From NCBI RefSeq assembly GCF_902686445.1, contig NC_062215.1:27054750-27118749 (forward strand): DNA of 64,000 nucleotides. Direction: 5' to 3'. Position numbers and translations under genes: made by a program. The DNA is from Sciurus carolinensis. Taxonomy: Eukaryota; Chordata; Mammalia; Rodentia; Sciuridae. Below the pieces are notes generated by a model. That model did not search any database. It was not told where the DNA came from and worked only from the letters and a program-made list of their open reading frames with translations. Positions 55,931-64,000 of the stretch are shown in pieces (positions within the stretch are counted from its first letter, which is position 1; each line of letters begins with the position of its first letter).

Positions 55931-56644
55931 CTTATGATTTTGTCATTGACATCTTTCTAGGAAGTGACCTTGGTTGTATTTGTCCTCCTGCCCCACACCT
56001 GGAGACTGTGGCGAGAGGCATCCTGTCCGTGAGCTCTGCCTTTGTGCTAAAGAGACTGCCGTTCCAGAAATACCTTCTGCTTCCTCCTTAGGGTAAGTTA
56101 TTTCCCTGAAATATCCACTTTGGGGGCTGATTGGTGTGATGCCCTCTTTCCCCTGAATATTCTAGGACGATTTATCATCAGTCCAGGCTCATTAGACTAG
56201 TAGTCTTAGTATTTTACTAGATTTTTCATCTTGGTGGCCTCCTTCTCTCTAGAGAGTAGTAGGGCGACAACTAGGGGAAATTCAAGTCAACACCCCAAAG
56301 ACTTCATTATTTAGCTGATCCAATACCCATTCCTCTTTGGCTCATCTGCTTTGTAGAGGCTGGCAAAGCTAAATACTCATTTCCTCAGCCTTTGTTGCTC
56401 CTAAAAATGAGTTTATTCATGAAAAGATGAGCACTGCTGATACTCTCTCTGGTTTTTCCTTCCTGGAACATATGGATCAATTGCCTGGAGCTGAAGCAAC
56501 CAGGGTGTAGCCACATGGGAGAGGTTAAGAAGATTAGCAAGAAATTAGCTATCACTGAGCTGTTCTCAGTTGTTCACCTAAAGAATTCTTATGTGAAAAA
56601 AAAAATCCTTATTTCTAGGTTCTGTTTTCTATTACTTGTAGCCT
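55931..56644. other. Unassigned sequence
   Basis: No feature recognised. Confidence 0.4.
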
Positions 56645-57200
56645 GTAATGGTTAATTTTAATTGTCAACTTGATTGGATTAAGAGATGCTGATGATTAAG
56701 AGGCTTCTGAGTGTGTCAATGACAGCTCATGTCTAGGAATGATTGGAATGTGGGATAGTGAACTGAAGTGGAGACCCTCCCTAAGCTCAGGCAGCACCGC
56801 CTAATAGGATAGTGACTTGGACTAAATAAAAGTCTGAAGAACAAGGAAGTAGATGTGGATGCAGGCTCAACTCTTCTTAAATGGGTTCTTGATTGCTTCT
56901 TTGATCGCCTGAGAATATGGGATTCTCGCTTCTTCACTCTTCCAAAGTAGACTCTGCCAGTGATTCTCCAGGTAATTTCCAGAGCCTTGGTCTCCGACTA
57001 GGGTAGCACTGTTGATCCTTCTTGTTCTGGGGCTTCTGCCTCTTGGATGCACGGCTGCTGGTTCTTCCAGCTTTCCAGCTGCAGATGGCCATTGTGGACT
57101 ATCTAGCTTCTGGCTGTGTAAGCCAATCTAATAAATTCCCTTCTTATAATCATACTTCCTGTTGATTCTGTTCCTCTAGAGAACCCAGACTAATACATAG
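56645..57200 (+). repeat. Ancient interspersed repeat (LTR-like), sense
   Basis: Begins tggttaattttaattgtcaa, contains cttccagctttccagctgca and cttctggctgtgtaagccaa, and ends gttctgttcctctagagaac, ccagactaatacat. It is the sense counterpart of the copy at 14513-15120. Conserved ends and a length of about 550 bp fit an old LTR or transposon. Confidence 0.65.
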
Positions 57201-57527
57201 CCCAAATCATTTGCCAATGATAGAGGGACCTGGATAATGACACAATGAATTGACCCAGAGCGGATGTATCTGTGCTACTGCTCTGAGGTAAATCGTGGGT
57301 GGTGGGAAGTGGGCTTCTATACTCAGTGTGAGGGAGAGCCCATGCCTGAGATCAGGTATGGGCTGCAGTGCTGAGCAGCGGCTAATGCACTGGCACTGAC
57401 CATGCTGGGTTGTCAGGAGAAAGGTCTTAGTTGAACATGTGCAGGTCCCTTAGACTCTGTTCCTTAAACCACAAGCTCATGTCCAGCTCTCTGTGAGGGT
57501 CAGTTTGGGGCCTTTCTCTCCAACTTA
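57201..57527. other. Unassigned sequence
   Basis: No feature recognised. Confidence 0.4.
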
Positions 57528-57736
57528 TTTATTTATTTTTTTGGTACCAGGAATTGAACTCAGGGGAATTTAACCACTGAGCCACATCCCTAGCCCCTTT
57601 TTGCATTTTATTACAGGTTCTTGCTGAGTTGCTTAGGGTCTCACTAAGTTGCTGAGGCTGGCTTTGAACTTGCGATCCTTCTGCCTTAGCCTCCCAAGTC
57701 ACTGGGATTACAGGTGTGTGCCACCGTGCCCTGCTG
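57528..57736 (-). repeat. B1-dID SINE, antisense
   Basis: TTTA-rich tail, dID unit (taccaggaattgaactcagg ... actgagccacatccctag), then B1 with a duplicated ttgctgagttgctta/ctaagttgctgagg region ending gtgtgtgccaccgtgccctg. Confidence 0.93.
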
Positions 57737-57859
57737 GACCTTTCTTGATGGTGGCAAAAGTTCTTACTTGATAGACATTGCAACTTGCTTTCTCCCCTGT
57801 TCCTCATTTGCCTGACCCTAATCTTAAGACTCTGTCTCTTTTTCCACTCTGTGCTCAAA

Positions 57860-58110
57860 TCCTGGGCCAGTAGTTGTCAAGGGGGTGGGGGTGGGGATTC
57901 TGCCTCTCCCAACCCAGGGAACTTTTGGTAATTCCTGGAAACAATTTTGGTTGTTAGAACTTTGAGGAACTGCTGTTAGTATCTAGGGGGAGGAGGTATA
58001 ATTTCTTCTAAACATGTCCAGTGCAGAGGACAGTTCCCCCACAATAGTAATCCAACCCAAAATGTCACTAGGGCTAGGTTGAGAAGTTCTCTTTAGATTA
58101 TAAACCAATA
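57860..58110 (+). repeat. hAT-Charlie-like DNA transposon fossil
   Basis: gggaacttttggtaattcct, caattttggttgttagaact, acatgtccagtgcagaggac, tgtcactagggctaggttga follow, in the opposite sense, the family seen at 37535-37660. Confidence 0.55.
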
Positions 58111-58839
58111 CATCATTTTGGTTGAAATCCTTGGCTATCCATTAGCTGACACTCCATTTTTGTCCCCAATAGCTACTGAATATAGCCCTGGCCCCAGAAC
58201 TCAACACTGATTGGCTATTGCCCTCACTAAGCCTTATCTTGACTCCTGAAAAAAGAACTCAGAGAAATGTGTCTTGTTTTCCAAGCAAGCCCAGAAAGAA
58301 AGAAATGAGGACAGGAGCTATTAGGGTAAAGTGAGGGGCAGCCTTGTCTGAGTAGTAGAGGTGAAATGGAACCTTGCTTTGTCAGATAAGGCTAGAAGCC
58401 CTGCTACTTGAAAGAACTGGAGGCAGATTAAACTGTGACATCGCTTGAGCTGTAGCATTGCTCAGAAAGTGGAGGCAGAGATGGAGAATGGGAGAGTAGA
58501 GGGGCAGACTTTCCATGGAGGCAAGGGGTCTTCAAAAGGGAGATAACACCTGCCCCAGGTAGCCTCTCACACTCTTCCAGGGTAGCAGAGAATAAACACT
58601 GGCTGTCCAAGGCCTGATTAGCCCTGAGTCTGGATGTAAAGGCTCCTGTAGCCCCTGGCTGTACCTGTAAGACTGGCATTTCTTAACAAGATGAAAGAAT
58701 TTCTTCTCACCCACTCAGGTCTGCTCTGTCATGTTGGGTAAAATTTCTGATATAGTGCATGACTCAGGAATCAATTTTGTGGTTAATTAGGCATTTTAGT
58801 TAAGACAGAATGAACACGAGGCTGTGGAATGATGGCAGG
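58111..58839. other. Unassigned sequence
   Basis: No gene or repeat recognised; minus frames of 60-83 codons are without domains. Confidence 0.4.
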
Positions 58840-59010
58840 AGTCCTGAGCTTAGTAGAGTCAAAGACACATCTCTATTGCTTTCTTGTGAGTCACAGTAGT
58901 TATCTAAGCTTCGGAGTTTGAATTCACTAACTGAGCATCACACACCTGTCCAGTCCATCTGTTAGTGATGATGAATGAATCAAATGAGGTGTTGTATGTA
59001 GGAGTGTTTT
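58840..59010 (-). repeat. MIR fragment, antisense
   Basis: Weak antisense MIR order (ctcttgtgagtcacagtagt-like region through gatgaatgaatcaaatgagg). Strongly decayed. Confidence 0.4.
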
Positions 59011-59152
59011 GAATACTATATATTAAAATATACATATTGGAGATATTATAATGCTATCACGTACACCAACCATGAATTGCTGGTTTCAACAAATTAGAAT
59101 AAAATAAAGTATACATGAAACTCAAACTATAGAGCTTGTATTTTATTCTCTT

Positions 59153-59247
59153 TCATAATATGAACTTTTTTTTTTCAGTATTACAGAGAAAAGGAAATGG
59201 AAGAGGAAAAACAAACTGTTCATAGTCATCGTCCTGTGTTCTGGCCT
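59153..59247 (-). CDS. Candidate terminal exon of an unknown minus-strand gene (weak)
   Basis: On minus, a pyrimidine-rich acceptor (gtttttttctctttag, 59248-59263) precedes a frame reading ARTQDDDYEQF and ending at a TGA (59153-59155), with an AATAAA signal just beyond (59142-59147). Joined to the upstream candidate exon at 59469-59573 across a 221-base intron, the frame is kept in phase 1. No protein family is recognised, no start codon or further exons were found, and such signals do occur by chance. It may also be a dead exon. Confidence 0.15.
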
Positions 59248-59468
59248 CTAAAGAGAAAAAAACATGGAGTTGACCCCGTGTTCAGTGAAACACATTAAGA
59301 TGTTCAACATCATATGAAGGGAGACTCAGAAGTATGAGTTCCAGAGGTAAATTTGTTTTTGCATCATAATGAAATGAGAGGAGCTGAGTTTCAATAGGAG
59401 TCAGGGAATGTAGAGAGCCCAGAAACAAAAGGAGAGAGGGGCCTGAGCAATGGGGAGCAGTCACTTAC

Positions 59469-59573
59469 TGGTCAGATCTGGTGCACCTGTTACTTCCTTG
59501 AGTGCCCCAGAGAACATTTCCTCTGTGGGATAGATGGAGAGTGTCACCCCAGAAAAGGGGCTGAGTTTCAGAT
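59469..59573 (-). CDS. Candidate internal exon, 105 bases, phase 1-1 (weak)
   Basis: On minus, a strong acceptor (cttctctgcccctctgacacag-like tract ending at 59574) opens a 105-base segment open in one frame (LKLSPFSGVTLSIYPTEEM ... GAPDLT) and closed by a gtaagt donor at 59463-59468. Length divisible by three and equal phase on both sides make it a symmetric exon if real. The frame stays open upstream of the acceptor to 59676, which weakens the exon case. No family recognised. Confidence 0.15.
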
Positions 59574-60119
59574 CTGTGTCAGAGGGGCAGAGAAGAAAGA
59601 TGCTGTAAGTGATGGAGCCAGAAAACTCAGAACTACAATGTAGAGCGACCATTGAGGACTCTCCCAATCCTAGCACTGAAAATTCATGTCCCAGGAAACC
59701 CCACAGTGCCAGGTAAATGGGATCCCTTGGTCACCTCCTAAGTGATGCTGGGATGAGGATATTCGGGATTTTCGGGGCTCTTGGGAAGGCCATGGGACTT
59801 TCACTAGGCATGGGCAGAGAAACGGGACAATTAAAAAAATCTCTAAGGACAAGATGACATCTTGACTGTGTAGGTTAATAAAGACACTGAATTGACAAAG
59901 GAAGCAAAAGAGAGCACAGGTTCTGCTGTTTCCCTCAATGGATGTAAGCATTCCTGAATCCTGGGATTTTCTGGGTTCTTATTGCTTTCTTCATGTTAAA
60001 GGAAGAATATCTCTAAGGTTCTTGCATGTGAAATTTAGGGTGAACAAAGCAATATGAACCTCTGAACATTCGTGAAAAGACAAACATGAAAATCCTAAAA
60101 CCACCCTATTTTATTTGGA
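59574..60119. other. Unassigned sequence
   Basis: No repeat recognised. If the candidate exons are real, this would be intron or more of the gene. Confidence 0.4.
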
Positions 60120-60960
60120 AATGTTTAAAAAAACTGTAAGAAATAGACTAGTCCAAAGACCATCAATATGCTATATATCCAGATTACCTGTTGTTAACAT
60201 TTTATCATTTACTTCATGATTTGTAGTCTCTCATATGTACATAAACACATACATACACTCATAATTTTTTTATGAGAAATTTGAAAATAGATTACTTACC
60301 TCATACCTCTTACTTATAAATACTTTATGTATTTCCTAAGAATAGGAATATTTTATTACATGTCAACTTCAGTAATTTAACATCAGTACTTTTCCATGCA
60401 TATACTTTCCCATGCATATTCCAATTTTTGTCAATTGATCTGATAATGTCCTTTATAGTATTTTCCCCCCTTCAGTACATGAACATAGGTAGAATCAAGG
60501 ATTTCTTTTAGTTGTCATGTTTCTTTAGTCTCCTTTAATCTGGAACATTTCCTAGTCTTCCTTTGTCAGTTATGACATTGACATTTGTGAAGGTACGATC
60601 CTGTTTTTGTGTTTCATAGATGGTTCCTTGCTTCAAGATTTTTCTGATGTTTTCTCATAGTTAGATTTGAGTGATGTATCCTTGAATACTCTCTAAGTGA
60701 TTTTGTGTCCCTCTTGAGGTACCCAATGTCCATCTGCTCCTCATGGATGATGTTAATTTTGACCACCTCATCAAGGCAATTGCTTTCTGCTCTGTATAAT
60801 TGTTAGTTTCCCCTCATATGTCCATTCTTAATTCTAAACTCAGATATTAGCATCTCATATGACTTTAGACCTGTCCTTTCTGTCCCCCTTGAGCAGGTAG
60901 AAGGTGTGACATGTTTTAGTTTCTATTTACACTATCAGAGAAGGTTCTTATGTTATTATT
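60120..60960 (-). repeat. Old L1 3' UTR (L1M-type), antisense
   Basis: ctgataatgtcctttatagt, tagttgtcatgtttctttag, tctcctttaatctggaacat, ttatgacattgacatttgtg, tgatgttaattttgaccacc are antisense L1M 3' UTR in the right order. Related to 25456-26760. Confidence 0.8.
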
Positions 60961-61464
60961 TTTATTTTATATTTCATTTCTGGAAGCAAACCAAGCTCTG
61001 AAGATTGCTTTGTACTGGAGGAAAGCAGTGAAAAATAAAACCAAAAACCATAAAAGCAAAACAAAAATCCCCAAATAAAGCAGCCCCACCCTGGTTGCTC
61101 TGTGTCCTCCACTGGAGGAGATGATTGGGTTTCACGGAGCTGACCACTGTAAGAGTAGAATTCTGTTTGCTGCATCTTGATGAGAATTTGACAGAATGAT
61201 TCTTGGAAAAATGAAAGGCAAATGGGCTAACATCTCAGTGATTAAATGACAGAGGAAAAATTAAATTTTTTCTAGGTAGGAGTTCACATCATGTGTATCA
61301 CACTGATTCGGATAAGCAGGGCAGCTTTAGAAAAGATGGATGCTTAGAGTCAATGGTTAGTGAAAACAAACTTGATTCCAAGCAGGAACGGTGTTGACCT
61401 TATGTTCTTTCAAGGTCTAACCTGGATCTACCACATGCTTGCTGAAGCTCAGTGCAGTTTCTCT
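60961..61464. other. Unassigned sequence
   Basis: No feature recognised; A-rich at 61020-61075. Confidence 0.4.
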
Positions 61465-61946
61465 TGTGCTGGACTAGCTCATACGTGGGGTAAGGGTGCG
61501 GAGTTAAGACCCAGAATCCGGGAGTTGGGTGGAAGCAGGCTTTTGGTGAGTAGCCTGCAAACTTGTTTATTGCGGAAACAGCTATACATTTTATACGTTT
61601 CTTGCCCAATCACAATGTGCCATAGGGGATCAGACCATCAGGTTCCTATATGGGTTCCCTCGGTAACACTGAGTCAGCTTGGGGCAATTGTTTACTTTCC
61701 TAGGTAGCCGAAGCGGAACGCTCCTCCCTGCAAATTTTCGTTACACACTGGAGATGTTCACTGCTGCCAGCCAAGAACTAGGATTTCTCCTAACAGTTCA
61801 GGATCATAAACTAAGACATAGAACGGCTCCACTTTTCTCCACCTGGTGGCCTTCCTCTTATCAGTCTTTTCTATTGTCAACTCTCTCTTATATCTAGTGC
61901 CTTACCTCTGCGGTCACCCTTGACTTTGTTTCCTGGTATTCTTTCA
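61465..61946 (-). mobile_element. ERV LTR, antisense, with adjacent purine tract
   Basis: On minus the segment starts TGAAAGAATACC and ends CAGCACA. It holds a CCAAT box (complement of attgtg/ gattggg near 61607), a TATAAAA box (61589-61595) and an AATAAA signal (61566-61571). Directly beside its minus-strand start lies a run of seven G and five A (61950-61961), like the polypurine primer that sits before a 3' LTR. So the piece may be a 3' LTR of a minus-strand provirus with internal sequence to its right. No intact viral gene is seen. Confidence 0.55.
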
Positions 61947-61961
61947 AGATTTTTCCCCCCC

Positions 61962-62885
61962 TGGGTATACAGTTTTGATGTGAAACGATCACTGGTAGTA
62001 AGTGCCTTGCTTGGCATGTGCCTAGGACATTTGACACTTGTTTGTTTCCCTTGGGAGTAGCTCAGCCTGACCCCAGGGACCCCAGATGGGGAGATACATG
62101 AGCTGTGTCAAGAGCACTGCATTAGACCCCAGCCCTTGATGCAGTTGGCCTTGTAAAATTCCTACTGTGGAAGTGGACAGGAAGCCGCCCCCCTGCTCAT
62201 CCCTGCTGGCATCAGGGAGCAAAGAAGCCAATTTATGCCCCAAAGAGTGCAGAGATCTAGCGGATGTTCAGTAGGTAGTTAAAGAAGGGAAACAAATCTT
62301 ACAACCAAGATTCAAAATAAAATGAGGACCAGAATGACTGGAGGTGAAAGTAGGTAGGAGCAGGGTCGAATTAGTGGCCAAGAGGTTGCTTGGACAAATT
62401 CTGGCCATGTAATTCCTTGTCCCATCTTTCATTTTTACCACATCAAAGTACACATGGGTGAGATCAGGCAGGGTCCAGTTAAAGGGGCCAACATTCAAGA
62501 GGCAGGGCAGCACTGGTGTTCGGTGATGGTCTAATGAATTCTACGTCAAAGGAGCGACACGAAGTCACAGCCATGAGGTTTAAGAGCAAGGTGACTCTTA
62601 AGCATCTCGCTGGTGTTAAGATTTTTCACTTTCGAAATCTTGGGAAGTTGGAAAAGTGAGAGATGCACATGAGGCAACATTGTCTTGATCTTCTCAATAT
62701 AATGTTGAGAAGGGACAGTTTGGGGTACTGGGGCAGCAAATTACAAAGCCACAGGATTTTCCACAATCTTCCTGGACAAGAGCTGGGAGTCTGGATTGTT
62801 CCAGGAGTTCCTGGGAGCTCAGGTTATTACCAGCTGTCCTGTGCTACCCAGGCACACATTGTACCACGTTCTTCAGTTCATAAGG
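61962..62885. other. Unassigned, possibly decayed ERV interior
   Basis: By position this would be the interior of the provirus suggested by the LTR and purine tract on its left. Minus frames of 73 (62022-62243) and 81 codons (62268-62513) exist, but I recognise no gag, pol or env motif. A short stem (cttctcaa / ttgagaag) lies at 62690-62712. Confidence 0.35.
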
Positions 62886-62887
62886 TG

Positions 62888-62988
62888 AAGACACGGGAGA
62901 CACAAAGAAGTTATGCAGGTGGCTCAAGTCAATACAGCAGGTACTCAAGCTGAGACTTCAACTCGGCCTCTTAGTCCTGTGCTCTGCT
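62888..62988 (+). repeat. MIR fragment
   Basis: gtggctcaagtcaatacagc, gctgagacttcaactcggcc resemble the sense MIR 3' part. Decayed. Confidence 0.5.
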
Positions 62989-63135
62989 GCAGGGTTTCTT
63001 AATCCACTTGAGGTCACGGATCCTTTGAGCAGTTTTTGTGAGCTGTGAAAGCTCTTCCCAGAATATTGTACACTTACTATTTTGTCTAAAGTTTCAGGGA
63101 GCTCAGGAATCCCTGTAAATCAGCTGATTGACTTA
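62989..63135 (+). repeat. hAT-like DNA transposon fossil
   Basis: gcagggtttcttaatccact, ggtcacggatcctttgagca, gtgaaagctcttcccagaat resemble a mammal-wide hAT end. Edges approximate. Confidence 0.45.
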
Positions 63136-63439
63136 GATTTAAAACTTCTGAATGTGTGTATGCAAATATACATTTAAAGACAATTTCTATATTTTAGGCA
63201 AAATATCAGCATATGTATATGTACATAAATACACCTGCCTATGGGTAGGTTTTTCATTCCTATTCTTAAAAAAAATTTTTATTCTGAGTTCAGAAAATCC
63301 TACTGTGCACATAAAATTTTGGAATACAACACACTTTTGAGTTGAAGCATGCCAGTGTCAAGTTTTGACACGAATGCTGCTTATGCATATGTGGAGTGGG
63401 AGAAGCAACCTGTGTGGAGGTGGGAAGAGCCTTTTCTGG
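63136..63439. other. Unassigned AT-rich sequence
   Basis: No feature recognised. Confidence 0.4.
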
Positions 63440-63857
63440 TAGAGGTAGCGGCTTGGGGCTACCTCATATCCTTTTGGTACTCCTTGTTCTAGTATAATCT
63501 GATTAATCCTACTACACAGTCATTCCTTCACATCTTTATATGTATTTTGCTGTAAGAACATTTAAAACCTATTCTCTGAGCAGTGTATGTCGTTATTAGC
63601 CATAGTCACTAGTTTGTGCAATAACTGTCTTGAAGTTAATGCTTCTGACTGAAATTTTGCATACTTTGATCAATGTCCCCCGAGTCCTGCCCTCTCCCGC
63701 ACCCTACCCCTGATAATGACCATTCTACTCTCTGCTCCTGAGTTTAGCAGTTCAGAAGTGAGATCATGCAGTATTTGTCTTTCCGTGCCTGGCTTATGTC
63801 ACTTAGCGTGATGTCCTCTAGATTCATCCGTGTTATTGCAGATGATAGAATTTCCCA
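63440..63857 (-). repeat. Old L1 fragment, antisense
   Basis: tatgtattttgctgtaagaa, gtttgtgcaataactgtctt, gttcagaagtgagatcatgc, tatttgtctttccgtgcctg, cacttagcgtgatgtcctct are antisense L1 3' UTR text. The B1 unit at its right edge interrupts it. Confidence 0.8.
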
Positions 63858-63985
63858 GCCCTTTTTATTTTTTTATTTTGAGACAGGGTCTCACTAAGTT
63901 GCTGAGGTTGGTCTTGAACTCTCAATCCTCTTGCCTCAGCCTCCAGAACCACTGGAATTACAGGTGTGCACCACCAGGATTGGAA
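63858..63985 (-). repeat. B1-like SINE (B1-dID without clear dID), antisense
   Basis: ttttgagacagggtctcact ... gaattacaggtgtgcaccac. Only a short ccagccc remains where a dID unit would be expected, so it is a B1 monomer or a truncated B1-dID. Confidence 0.85.
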
Positions 63986-64000
63986 AGTTCTTTCTTTTTA

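Noticed and set aside
62690..62712. Short hairpin (8-bp arms) as a terminator or RNA element
   Set aside because: Too short and isolated to mean anything in mammalian DNA.
1..64000. CRISPR arrays, operons, prophage or bacterial defence systems
   Set aside because: Composition, SINEs, L1s and microsatellites show mammalian nuclear DNA; no regularly spaced direct repeats or gene clusters occur.

Overview
The window looks like nuclear DNA from a rodent of the squirrel family (Sciuridae). The main clue is the mix of short retroposons: single tRNA-Ala-derived ID elements, and 7SL-derived B1 units fused to a diverged ID unit in the B1-dID arrangement known from squirrels, dormice and mountain beaver. 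Their A-rich tails, (TG)n tracts, ancient mammalian fossils (MIR, L2, hAT-Charlie, MaLR LTRs) and the lack of dense long reading frames all fit a mammalian intergenic or intronic region. The species cannot be read from the sequence.

I see no convincing protein-coding gene, tRNA or rRNA gene. The longest open frames (about 165, 149 and 139 codons) lie in repeats or unremarkable DNA and look like chance. The only gene-like signal is a weak one: two minus-strand candidate exons at 59.15-59.57 kb with compatible splice phases, matching no family I know.

Layout. 0-5.4 kb: old L1 debris in antisense, an ID element, a younger antisense L1 (3557-4180) with target-site duplications, and a small fold-back L1 end (5291-5400). 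6.9-11.6 kb: an old sense L1-like fragment, then about 4 kb of antisense L1 that later took in a B1-like SINE, an LTR, an ID element and a 131-bp piece that looks like an L1 end with 3' transduction. 11.6-24 kb: mixed MaLR, ERVL-like and MLT1 LTRs, SINEs, a telomere-like run inside an L1 3' UTR, a G-rich 20-bp minisatellite and much unassigned sequence. 23.8-33 kb: the youngest L1 cluster (23838-24727, 27598-28139, about 28938-29745, 32014-32873 with another L1 nested inside), plus an LTR-like minus-strand promoter region near 30 kb. 33-59 kb: old L1, MaLR, hAT, MIR and L2 fossils with B1-dID insertions and long unassigned stretches. 59-64 kb: the candidate exons, antisense L1, an ERV LTR with an adjacent purine tract, and an antisense L1 with a B1 SINE at the right edge.

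The organising theme is layered retrotransposition. Several insertions can be ordered because one interrupts another and duplicates its target. At least two related classes of L1 3' end are present. Family names come from recalled consensus patterns; edges marked approximate could move by tens of bases.
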